This document shows, one piece after another, positions 17,179 through 24,747 of a DNA stretch of 64,000 nt; positions within the stretch are counted from its first letter, which is position 1, and the number at the start of each line of letters is the position of its first letter. The translations under genes were made by a program, and so were the position numbers. This DNA comes from Citrobacter freundii. Lineage in GTDB: Bacteria > Bacteroidota > Bacteroidia > Chitinophagales > Chitinophagaceae. The notes below the pieces were generated by a model, which was not told the origin of the DNA, ran no database searches, and was given only the letters and a program-made list of their open reading frames with translations. The DNA is taken from the NCBI GenBank assembly GCA_003243445.1, contig QFQQ01000027.1, positions 14,183-78,182 of the forward strand, read 5' to 3'.

Positions 17179-17712
17179 ATGGATGAAATAGCGATTACAC
17201 AAATAGGCGTTGAAGACGCGGCAGTGCTCCAGCAATTGGCGAAGCAGACATTTGCAGACACATTCGGCCCTTACAATACAGAAGCTGATATGCAGCAATA
17301 TCTCCAGGGAAATCTTTCAATGGAGAAGCTGGAAACCGAATTATCAAACCCCAATTCTTCTTTTTATTTCGCTCGCTCAGCGGACCAGCTGATAGGGTAT
17401 CTCAAACTCAACGTTGCAGGAGCGCAAACTGAATTGCAGGACCCGCGTGCACTGGAGATCGAAAGGATCTATGTTGTCAAAGAATATCATGGTAAGAAAA
17501 TTGGTCAGCTGCTTTATGACTTCGCGGTTTCTGTGGCACAGGAAAAGCAACTGGATTATGTATGGCTCGCGGTATGGGAAAATAATGAACGCGCGATCCG
17601 TTTTTATGAAAAGAATGGGTTCATCGCTTTTGATAAACATACATTCTGGCTTGGTGAGGATAAGCAAACAGATATTATGATGAAAAGAGATTTAAATACT
17701 GATATCAGCTGA
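17179..17712 (+). CDS. GNAT family N-acetyltransferase
   Basis: This 178-residue GNAT protein carries the acetyl-CoA pyrophosphate loop motif EYHGKKIGQLLYDFA near residues 98-112. The preceding strand is LEIERIYVV and the terminal-region pattern is WLAVWENNERAIRFYEKNGF, then TDIMMKRDL. The substrate is unknown (small molecule or N-terminal amine). The start at 17179 (MDEIAITQ) is preceded by AGGATAAG and begins the fold. An upstream ATG at 17053 lies inside the 9-bp repeat array and would add 42 unrelated residues. Confidence 0.85.
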   Translation: MDEIAITQIGVEDAAVLQQLAKQTFADTFGPYNTEADMQQYLQGNLSMEKLETELSNPNSSFYFARSADQLIGYLKLNVAGAQTELQDPRALEIERIYVVKEYHGKKIGQLLYDFAVSVAQEKQLDYVWLAVWENNERAIRFYEKNGFIAFDKHTFWLGEDKQTDIMMKRDLNTDIS

Positions 17713-17770
17713 CAGTATCTGACTTAAATATATCCTGCCATTTTTCCCATGCAGCTGGCATCGCGCCGGG

Positions 17771-18293
17771 GCAATGTCCTTAAGTGGATGAAGCTCCTCG
17801 CATGTTGTTCCGGCCACCGGATCAAGTCCAATGCAAGCTTGGCAATTTTCGAACACTATCGAACATAATGTCTGCCAGAGCCTGGATCTCCACAATTGAG
17901 CTACTATGTACCCACAACCTTGGCTGGCGTAAGGTTCCCGCAGATTTCGCATATTTATTCTCACCATTAATGAAAAATATTTCTACTGCGGTTCCTGATC
18001 TCTATTGAGTACGCAGATTTCGCAGATTAGTTGCTGATAACAGGCTGTCATCCGCGTAATCCGCGCATGCTGACACGGAAACTTTCTCTTTATAAAATGA
18101 TATTTCGATAGCAGGAAAGACAGATCTGCGAAATCTGCGGGAACCTTACGCCATTCGAGTTACTTAAGAGATGTGGGTACACAGCAGCACAATTGAGGGC
18201 TCCCGGCTCTGGCAGATATTAAGTTCGATAGCCAGTACCGGACTTGATCCGGTGGCGGGGACAAACTGTCGCTTCTTAACTTAATGAGATTGC
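17771..18293. repeat. 523-bp imperfect palindrome in spacer
   Basis: The arm at about 17771-17950 matches the reverse complement of about 18127-18293 along its length. Paired blocks include GCCACCGGATCAAGTCC / GGACTTGATCCGGTGGC, TCTGCCAGAGCC / GGCTCTGGCAGA, and GGCGTAAGGTTCCCGCAGA / TCTGCGGGAACCTTACGCC. The 175-bp centre also repeats GCAGATTTCGCAGA. There is no open frame. It fills most of the gap between the acetyltransferase and hydrolase genes and may be a non-coding mobile or palindromic element. Confidence 0.8.
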
Positions 18294-18390
18294 GCTCCCA
18301 GGCATCTGTTTTCTCTATGCACATTTCGGTGCAGAATTTGAAAGCAAATATTCCAATCCCATTTGTAAGCAAACCCGCAGTATCCTGTAT

Positions 18391-18957
18391 ATGATGACGA
18401 CAGCAGGTTCATTAACAAAAATACTCTTCGCTCACAGTGCCGGCCCGCAGTATGGGCCGGGGAAAGGAAGTTACGATCTGGTGAAATATCTCCGCACCGG
18501 TTTGGGTGACGGATTCCAGGTTTTGTTTCCAAAGATCGACAAACCGAATTCACCGACTTATGAGAAGTATAAAAAAATGTACCGGTTCGCATTTATGAAA
18601 CTGACGGAGCCCGTGATACTGGTGGGACATTCATTGGGCGCATCCACGCTGCTGAAATACCTGAGTGAAGAAAAACACCGGCTTAAGATCCGCGGTTTAT
18701 TCCTGGCGGCTACGCCGCATTGGAAAAGCAATATGAAAGAATTTCAGCTGGAAGAAAATTTTCAGCTGAAGCTAAAAGAGATAGCGCCGGTATTTTTATA
18801 CCAAAGTAAAAATGATCCGGAGCTTTCACCTGAACATTTAGCATTTTACCGGGATAAATTGAACTGGGCGAAGACCAGGGAAATAGAAGGCGATGAACAT
18901 GCTTTTTCAAAAGGGTTACCGGTGCTGATGGAAGATATCAGATCGATCGTGACCTGA
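18391..18957 (+). CDS. Alpha/beta hydrolase (RBBP9/YdeN-like)
   Basis: This 188-residue cytoplasmic serine hydrolase fold has the nucleophile elbow GHSLG with S81, acid D142 (YQSKNDPELSPEH) and H170 (EGDEHAFSKG). The chain starts with strand TKILFAHSAGPQYGPGKGSYD, the small-hydrolase variant in which the oxyanion loop follows the first strand. Its length fits the RBBP9/YdeN group. The substrate is unknown. Either ATG of the initial Met-Met pair may be used. Confidence 0.8.
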   Translation: MMTTAGSLTKILFAHSAGPQYGPGKGSYDLVKYLRTGLGDGFQVLFPKIDKPNSPTYEKYKKMYRFAFMKLTEPVILVGHSLGASTLLKYLSEEKHRLKIRGLFLAATPHWKSNMKEFQLEENFQLKLKEIAPVFLYQSKNDPELSPEHLAFYRDKLNWAKTREIEGDEHAFSKGLPVLMEDIRSIVT

Positions 18958-19230
18958 TTGACGGTTTTATTCCGTAGCCGAACAGCCCGATCATATTTTA
19001 GTCACCGCCGATCTTCGCCCCCCAACGCCGGAAAGGATAAACGAGATAGATCCACACAAACCGCCAGCGCCCGCCGCCTCCATATAAATACTTAGTTGCG
19101 TGGTCCTTTGTAGACTTATACGGGTAGTAATGCAAAAATCCTCTCCGGATATTCCCTGATTTTTCTCAACATAGAATCAAAAAAGGTCAGACTTTCCTTC
19201 TTTTGCCTCTTTCTATATTTTAAAGCAGCA

Positions 19231-19590
19231 ATGACCACCACAAATTTAACCGAACTAAAGAACCGCGTGCAGGACCAACACCGGCAACTGAACAAATTGA
19301 ACGAAGAACTGATCAGTGTTTTATTACAATACGGCACAAGGACCAATAACTGGGATGAGCTGATCTCCCCCGGCCGGTCCGTCAAACACATGATCGATTA
19401 CCTGCGAATGATCAGAACAAAAGCGCTTACCGCAGAAAACCTCAGGCTTGTCTCAATTGCCACGGATCTCTCCTGTCTGCAGGAGGTCAGCACCGAACTC
19501 AGCAATGAGCTCAGTTTGCACCGTGAACTGCAACAACGGCTGCGCGACAGGACCGATCTTGCCGTGATGCGGGAAACGGATAAGGACTGA
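19231..19590 (+). CDS. Helical hypothetical protein
   Basis: This 119-residue product is hydrophilic and helical throughout. The N-terminal helix (NLTELKNRVQDQHRQLNKLNEEL) has coiled-coil character, and a central segment (SPGRSVKHMIDYLRMIRTKA) and a second long helix (LQEVSTELSNELSLHRELQQ) follow. There is no signal peptide. I recognise no family. An AT-rich TATATTTTA box lies about 10 nt upstream of the ATG, and a likely terminator lies about 190 nt downstream. Confidence 0.6.
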   Translation: MTTTNLTELKNRVQDQHRQLNKLNEELISVLLQYGTRTNNWDELISPGRSVKHMIDYLRMIRTKALTAENLRLVSIATDLSCLQEVSTELSNELSLHRELQQRLRDRTDLAVMRETDKD

Positions 19591-19782
19591 TCATTCATCC
19601 ATAAAGCAAACCCGATCCCGGTATTTTCCCGGAAATCATGCCATTCGCGCGGCCGATCGCGTCAGTGGCATGGGCTTTGTGCGGTTTTTACTATGTTACG
19701 GTTGATGAAAGCGTGATGATTTTACCTTCATTACGGACAGCATCTCCTATGAAAAGTGTTTGCAGCGGGCGAACAGCAATAA

Positions 19783-19809
19783 AAGGGCAGCATTAGCTGT
19801 CTTTTTTAT
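19783..19809 (+). terminator. Possible terminator
   Basis: A stem with one or two G-U pairs (AAAGGGCAGC/GCTGTCTTTT, loop ATTA) ends in a run of T. It probably ends transcription of the gene at 19231-19590. Confidence 0.5.
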
Positions 19810-19845
19810 ATGGATATTCAAAATCAGAGACTATATTTGCGGCGG

Positions 19846-19910
19846 TGGTTTATAATGGATCGGCTTTTAGCTTATCCGAAACCGTTTCGTGGTGGCGAAA
19901 CGGTTTTTTT
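19846..19910 (+). ncRNA. Candidate small RNA or short leader transcript
   Basis: A Bacteroidota-type -7 box (TATATTTG, 19832-19839) is followed about 40 nt later by a strong intrinsic terminator: 10-bp stem AACCGTTTCG/CGAAACGGTT, 19880-19905, with seven T. No open frame lies between, so a transcript of about 65 nt is predicted. No clear -33 TTTG is visible, which lowers confidence. The spacer 19911-20072 shows nothing else. Confidence 0.35.
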
Positions 19911-20072
19911 ATTTGATACCCTTCATATCATCTTTAACGCGCAAAGACCCTCTATCTGGCACTGCATCCGCTAACTGAATAAAAAGAACGGCTCCGGGTA
20001 TCTATTTATTTGCGAAGCTGACCCTTCGAGAATATCTTCGGTTCCGGTGACTTCCATTAACAAACGCAAAAC

Positions 20073-20107
20073 AAAAAGCCGTTCCGTCTTTACGGAACGG
20101 CTTTTTT
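20073..20107. terminator. Bidirectional terminator below the fluoride exporter gene
   Basis: A 15-bp perfect stem (AAAAAGCCGTTCCGT at 20073-20087 with 20092-20106, loop CTTT) has T-runs on both strands. It lies 17 nt past the stop codon of the CLC-F gene. Confidence 0.92.
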
Positions 20108-20123
20108 ATAACTATACCGGGCA

Positions 20124-21464
20124 TCAATCGCCCAATCTTTTTTCCAGCGATTCTTTCATGGCCTGATCTTCTATACCGGTTCCTCCTGAACTCTTTGGTA
20201 CACCGATCCGCTGTGAACGATAAATCCCGGAATTACCGCTAAAGTAATAGGCCGTAAAGCAAGCCACAGCATAATACAATACATATTCGCCACCGAATAA
20301 TTCAACACCCATGATAGTACACGCGACCGGCGTATTGGTAGCTGCAGCAAACACGGCGATAAAACCCAGGGCCGCCATCAGGTCAACCGGCGCACCGCTG
20401 ATCACCGCAACCGTATTGCCCAGTGTGGCACCAATAAAGAACAGCGGCGTTACTTCTCCCCCTTTAAACCCCAGGCCAAGTGTTACCGCTGTAAAAATGA
20501 TCTTCCAGAACCAGCTGAAATAACCTGCGCCACCCTCATGAAATGCGGACACAATGGACACACCGGATGGATCAGGGTTTGTAACACCTAACCCAAGATA
20601 ATCACGGGTACCCAAAGCCAGGGTTAATGCAATTACAATAGCACCGCCGATGACAGGCCTCAGCCATGCGGGCCGGATGTATTTGCTGCTGTATTCTTTG
20701 ATGGAATGGGAGAAGGCTGAAAAAGCATAGCCAGCCAGGCCAAAAACGATACCGCCAGCAATAGCTTTCAGGAGTAACAGGTAATTGATATGAAGAACCG
20801 AAGCAGCATCGACGGTATCCCTGAAATTTATGGTATAAGCTGTATGATGAATCCCATATGCAGCACACGTAACGTCAGCAATAATGCTTGCGATAAAGCA
20901 GGGCAGCAAGCCCTTATAAAGAATTCTTCCGGAGGCTAACACTTCCAGCGCAAATACGGCGCCTGTCACGGGCGTACCGAACACCGCGCCAAATCCCGCG
21001 GCAATACCACATTGCAGCAATATCCGCCGATCTTCCCTGTTTAGTCTGAACCAACGGCCTAATAACCCGGCCATGCTTCCACCCATCTGCACGGCGGTCC
21101 CTTCCCTGCCCGCAGATCCTCCGAACAAATGCGTGATGATGGTCGACACCAATACAAGCGGCGTCATCCGCGCAGGCACCCCCGCTCCCGGTTCATGTAT
21201 TTCATCCATGATAAGGTTGTTACCCGCTTCAGCATTTTTACCGGCGATCTTATAAAGAAAATAGATCAGCACACCCGCTAACGGCAGAACATATAACAAC
21301 CAACCCTGCTCCCAGCGTAACACAGTTGCTTTATCCAGCAGCCAGAGAAATAATGCCACAAGCGAACCAACAATAATGGAAACCGGAAATGCGAGAATCG
21401 TCCAGCGGAGAAGATGGGCTGCGATGCCTGCCTGATCGAATTGATTAAAGATTTTTCTGTTCAT
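20124..21464 (-). CDS. clcF: CLC-F type fluoride/proton antiporter
   Basis: This 446-residue CLC-fold inner-membrane transporter would export fluoride in exchange for protons. The chloride-binding GSGIP motif of ordinary CLCs is replaced by GNNLI (residues 81-85). The gating glutamate lies in GSAGREGTAVQMG (E121), and the third signature is GFKGGEVTPLFFIGATLG (332-349); both are typical of the EriC-F/CLC-F branch. A tyrosine at the usual C-terminal anion-gate position is Y415 (SGIYRSQ). A fluoride riboswitch about 50 nt upstream makes the substrate assignment strong. There are no CBS domains. It is a single gene with a bidirectional terminator. Confidence 0.93.
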   Translation of the reverse strand: MNRKIFNQFDQAGIAAHLLRWTILAFPVSIIVGSLVALFLWLLDKATVLRWEQGWLLYVLPLAGVLIYFLYKIAGKNAEAGNNLIMDEIHEPGAGVPARMTPLVLVSTIITHLFGGSAGREGTAVQMGGSMAGLLGRWFRLNREDRRILLQCGIAAGFGAVFGTPVTGAVFALEVLASGRILYKGLLPCFIASIIADVTCAAYGIHHTAYTINFRDTVDAASVLHINYLLLLKAIAGGIVFGLAGYAFSAFSHSIKEYSSKYIRPAWLRPVIGGAIVIALTLALGTRDYLGLGVTNPDPSGVSIVSAFHEGGAGYFSWFWKIIFTAVTLGLGFKGGEVTPLFFIGATLGNTVAVISGAPVDLMAALGFIAVFAAATNTPVACTIMGVELFGGEYVLYYAVACFTAYYFSGNSGIYRSQRIGVPKSSGGTGIEDQAMKESLEKRLGD

Positions 21465-21512
21465 CCTACAAATAATTTAATTAGCCATGCTGAACACAGC
21501 TTGTGAATATTT

Positions 21513-21566
21513 GTAGGCGCCATCAGTTCTGAGAAGAACGGTTAAATAGGAAGACACCATTTCCCT
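21513..21566 (-). promoter_or_regulatory. Fluoride riboswitch (crcB motif)
   Basis: On the minus strand the leader reads AGGGAAATGGTGTCTTCCTA, then TTTAACCGTTCTTC, then GAACTGATGGCGCCTAC. This is the order and spacing of the crcB motif (G-ATGG, AACCG, CTGATG-C-CCTAC) with its pseudoknot parts. It lies about 50 nt before the CLC-F start codon and would switch the gene on at toxic fluoride levels. The rest of 21567-21839 holds only a hairpin (GATGTGTAG/CTACACATC, 21732-21757), a possible weak terminator for the WG-repeat gene. Confidence 0.92.
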
Positions 21567-21839
21567 GGAAGCGAAGATAGGGAATCGAGAGTCAGGTCAA
21601 AAACAAAAAATTACTGACATGTTAATCGTTCAATCGTTGAACAGGTATTCGATAGAGACAGGGCCTTAATTTCATGCCATTTAGTTAGTATCCGGCATGA
21701 GTCGATCAGACACGATGACTCTGATGAAGCTGATGTGTAGTCCGGAGGCTACACATCGGCCCTCGCTAAATGCAACATCTTACGTCATTGAAAAAAAATG
21801 CGATAATCCATAAACTGACGGCGTGCCCCCAAAAACGTC

Positions 21840-23729
21840 CTATTGTCCCTTCATCAGTGAAGCCTGTAGTGTACTTGCCGGTTTATAATTCCGCTGCGCT
21901 GATAGTCCCAGCCATGTCCTGAACTGATAATCATTTTTGGCAACACCTTTCCCTTCCCTGTATAATAATGCAAGGTTGTACATGGCGATCGCATCGCCCC
22001 GGTCGGCGGCCTGCTGATATGCCGATACTGCCTGGGCCGGATCAGTTTTTTCATACATCGTACCAAGTAACGTGAACGCAACCGGGATACCTGACTGCGA
22101 AGCTTTGATCAGCCATTGTTTAGCAAGAGCTTCATCTTTTTTACCCCCGAGACCATTCAGATAGGTAAACCCGATGCTGTACATCGCTTCGGGGTAACCT
22201 TTTTTTGCGGCCTGCTCTACCAGTGCCGCGCCGAGCAAAGTGTCACGCACAGGCCCGGAAGCTGTCAGATAAATATAACCGAGCCAGTAATCACTCATCG
22301 GGCAGCTCTTTCCCTCCTCTTTTTTAAGCGTGCTCAACGCATTACGGATATCGTTTTGCGCAATGGCGGCAAATGCATAACGGGCATTTACCATCGTATT
22401 GATATCACAGGCAAGTGAGGTCCTGCCGTCTTTATAGAGGTAGTAAGAAATATAATTGCTTTCAGCAACGGCTCTGCCTTTCTTAAACTCGCTGATCCCG
22501 CGCTTTTCCAAAGGGATTATCTCTTTCCCGGATTTATTGATCACGCCGGTCAGCTTATCAGCGTCGAAGGCAGTTTTACCGGTTGATACAACGGCAACGC
22601 CATCTGAAAAACGATAAGCCATCGTGTAAACCGGCCTGATCACCATCTCTCCTTTTTTGTTGATGTATCCCCATTTATTGTCGGACAGGCAAACAGCTGC
22701 CATACCTTCGGAAAAAGCGCCGACCTGTTTATAAATTGGTTTGATCACTACCGTTCCCTCTTTATCCATAAAACCCCAGAGCGTATCTTTTTTGAAAGCA
22801 GACAGCCCGTCATTAAAATATGGTTGATAAGTAAATCTTGCCTCATACAATTTCCCCTTGTTGTCTATCACTCCCCATTCGTCTTTCTCACTGGAAAGCC
22901 CGGAGCTCCCTTTGATCTTTACCGGCCAAAGCCCTTCATTCGGATAAGGCTGTATGGAGACGAATTCCTGTGTAGTGATCTTTTTACCCGATCTGTCTAT
23001 CAAGATCTGGTAGTTTTTATACCCGGAAGGTGTTGATCCGGAAAAGGAGACGACCGCGTAACCATTTTTAAAAGGCATCACATAGTTATATTCAGGCTGT
23101 ATCACCATTTTGCCTGAGAGATCGATATAGCCCTTTCGGAAGGACATCACTCCTTGACCGAGATCATATGGAACAGATACGCCTGCCAGGCCTTCAGCAA
23201 ATATATCCGCATCAAGAAATGGTCCTTCTATTTTTACGGCGCCATTCTTATCTATATACTTCCATTCCTTTTCACCGGTGGATACCGGCGCCAGCCCCTG
23301 TGAAAATGACTTTGCAGAAGCATATTGAGGTGTGATCTGGACTAGACCTTTGTTATTGACAAAGCCGTACCTGAAGCCGCCAGCCAGTACACTGCCATTT
23401 GTTGTGGCGACAATCGCCATGCCTTCACTGAAGTCTTCTGCTTTTACGTACTGCGGAGGGATAAGTTCTGTTCCATTGGGTAAACAGAACCCATAACGGA
23501 CATTGACATAATCACTCGGGCTTTGCTGCCCCGCCCAAACCCTGCAGATCCCTTCTGACGGCTGCATGATGAGATTATATCTTCCCGGGGTTTTTGTATT
23601 ACCTGCTGAATCAGCAAATCCATATAGCGGAACATCCCGATAAGACGCAAGATAGGTAAACATCTCCTGTGCCCGGAGATTACTGCATGACGCAAAGATG
23701 ATGGCAGGCAGCAACACATGTTTTTTCAT
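21840..23729 (-). CDS. WG-repeat protein with C-terminal Sel1 repeats
   Basis: This 629-residue exported protein has an N-terminus (MKKHVLLPAIIFASCSNLRAQ) that can be read as a signal peptide or a lipoprotein signal, with C15 after FAS. Residues about 60-420 are WG repeats. Typical phrases are YGFVNNKGLVQITPQY, WKYIDKNGAVKIEG, WGFMDKEGTVVIKPIY and WGYINKKGEMVIRPVY, each about 40-50 residues. Residues about 470-625 are Sel1-type helical repeats (AAKKGYPEAMYSIGFTYLNG; GDAIAMYNLALLYREGKGV). Both repeat types mediate protein contacts; the partner is unknown. The combination on an exported chain is unusual but not unique. Confidence 0.85.
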   Translation of the reverse strand: MKKHVLLPAIIFASCSNLRAQEMFTYLASYRDVPLYGFADSAGNTKTPGRYNLIMQPSEGICRVWAGQQSPSDYVNVRYGFCLPNGTELIPPQYVKAEDFSEGMAIVATTNGSVLAGGFRYGFVNNKGLVQITPQYASAKSFSQGLAPVSTGEKEWKYIDKNGAVKIEGPFLDADIFAEGLAGVSVPYDLGQGVMSFRKGYIDLSGKMVIQPEYNYVMPFKNGYAVVSFSGSTPSGYKNYQILIDRSGKKITTQEFVSIQPYPNEGLWPVKIKGSSGLSSEKDEWGVIDNKGKLYEARFTYQPYFNDGLSAFKKDTLWGFMDKEGTVVIKPIYKQVGAFSEGMAAVCLSDNKWGYINKKGEMVIRPVYTMAYRFSDGVAVVSTGKTAFDADKLTGVINKSGKEIIPLEKRGISEFKKGRAVAESNYISYYLYKDGRTSLACDINTMVNARYAFAAIAQNDIRNALSTLKKEEGKSCPMSDYWLGYIYLTASGPVRDTLLGAALVEQAAKKGYPEAMYSIGFTYLNGLGGKKDEALAKQWLIKASQSGIPVAFTLLGTMYEKTDPAQAVSAYQQAADRGDAIAMYNLALLYREGKGVAKNDYQFRTWLGLSAQRNYKPASTLQASLMKGQ

Positions 23730-23768
23730 ATACGGTATTAATGGTGTTATTCTTGTAAAAGGGATTGA

Positions 23769-23858
23769 TCAGCGCAGTTCTTTTAAAAATGCTTCGGTAT
23801 AAAATCCAATGAACTTCTTACCGGCAGCATAAGCGATGAATGACAATAAGACTTTCAT
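23769..23858 (-). CDS. Possible 29-residue peptide upstream of the WG gene
   Basis: An ATG-initiated frame encodes MKVLLSFIAYAAGKKF then IGFYTEAFLKELR, an amphipathic or membrane-associated small peptide. It ends 39 nt before the WG-repeat start codon on the same strand. The composition looks protein-like, but there is no further support. Confidence 0.3.
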   Translation of the reverse strand: MKVLLSFIAYAAGKKFIGFYTEAFLKELR

Positions 23859-24053
23859 AGCGTTGTTTTATTGCCGATAAAAATAGCTTGAAGAAGTGGC
23901 TGCAAAAATGTGAAAAAAGTAGTAGAGATGGTGGATGGTCAATAGCAGATGGACGGACACCGGATTTTGCCCTTCAACGCCTGATGAATAACCCTATTCA
24001 TTAAGAAAATTTCAGAAACTAAGTGAATGCGGCCGGTCAATCTCCCACTGACA

Positions 24054-24689
24054 TCAGCGATTTGTAAACTTCGACAAGGCTTCCGCCCTCGTTCTCACCT
24101 GCAGCTTCTCATAAATATTTCTGATATGCGTTCGAACGGTCTCTATACTGATGAATAATTGCGAAGCGATCTCCTTATATCGCAGGCCCTTGGACAGCAA
24201 TGTCAATATTTCATTTTCCCTGCGGGATAAACTTTCTGAATGAATGCGCTGTTCTTTCACCGATGTAAACTCCATTACCACCAACCGCGCGATCTGGCTG
24301 CTCATGGGCGAACCGCCACTATGAATATCGCGGATGGCTTCCACCAGTTTTGCGGGAGTTGTGTTCTTCAGGATATAACCTGTTGCGCCGGCCTTTAAGG
24401 CACTGAACGCAAAAGCTGCATCGTCATAACTCGTCAGCGCCATGCATTGCATGGAAGGATGCAGGCCTTTTAATGCGGCTACCACATCAATGCCGGACAT
24501 ACCGGGCAGGTTGATATCAAACAGCAGTACATCCACCGGGTTTTTCTTCAGGTAAGAAAGCGCAGCTTCTCCGTCGCTAAACGCTTCCACTACTTCCAGC
24601 TCATCCTGGAGATGAAGAAGCGTAAAGAGTGAGTTGCGGATCACATCCTCATCTTCCAGCAGCGCTATTTGTATTTTGGATGAATGCAT
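24054..24689 (-). CDS. NarL/FixJ-type response regulator
   Basis: This 211-residue transcription factor has a receiver domain (residues 5-125) with acidic pocket E12-D13, phosphoacceptor D58 (VLLFDINLPGMSG), switch T86 and K108 (GYILKNTTPAKL). The C-terminal LuxR/GerE helix-turn-helix (about 148-208) reads LSRRENEILTLLSKGLRYKE and SIETVRTHIRNIYEKL. The start at 24689 (MHSSKIQIALLED) begins the receiver; a longer frame up to 24908 overlaps the kinase gene and is rejected. It follows the kinase by 58 nt on the same strand and is its evident partner. Confidence 0.92.
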   Translation of the reverse strand: MHSSKIQIALLEDEDVIRNSLFTLLHLQDELEVVEAFSDGEAALSYLKKNPVDVLLFDINLPGMSGIDVVAALKGLHPSMQCMALTSYDDAAFAFSALKAGATGYILKNTTPAKLVEAIRDIHSGGSPMSSQIARLVVMEFTSVKEQRIHSESLSRRENEILTLLSKGLRYKEIASQLFISIETVRTHIRNIYEKLQVRTRAEALSKFTNR

Positions 24690-24747
24690 TATTTCTATAC
24701 ACAAATTTATATCCGGAAGGCATGAATGCCCGGTAAAAAAAGTAGTA

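Noticed and set aside
17692..17967. 91-codon minus-strand frame
   Set aside because: It lies inside the palindromic repeat and overlaps the acetyltransferase end.
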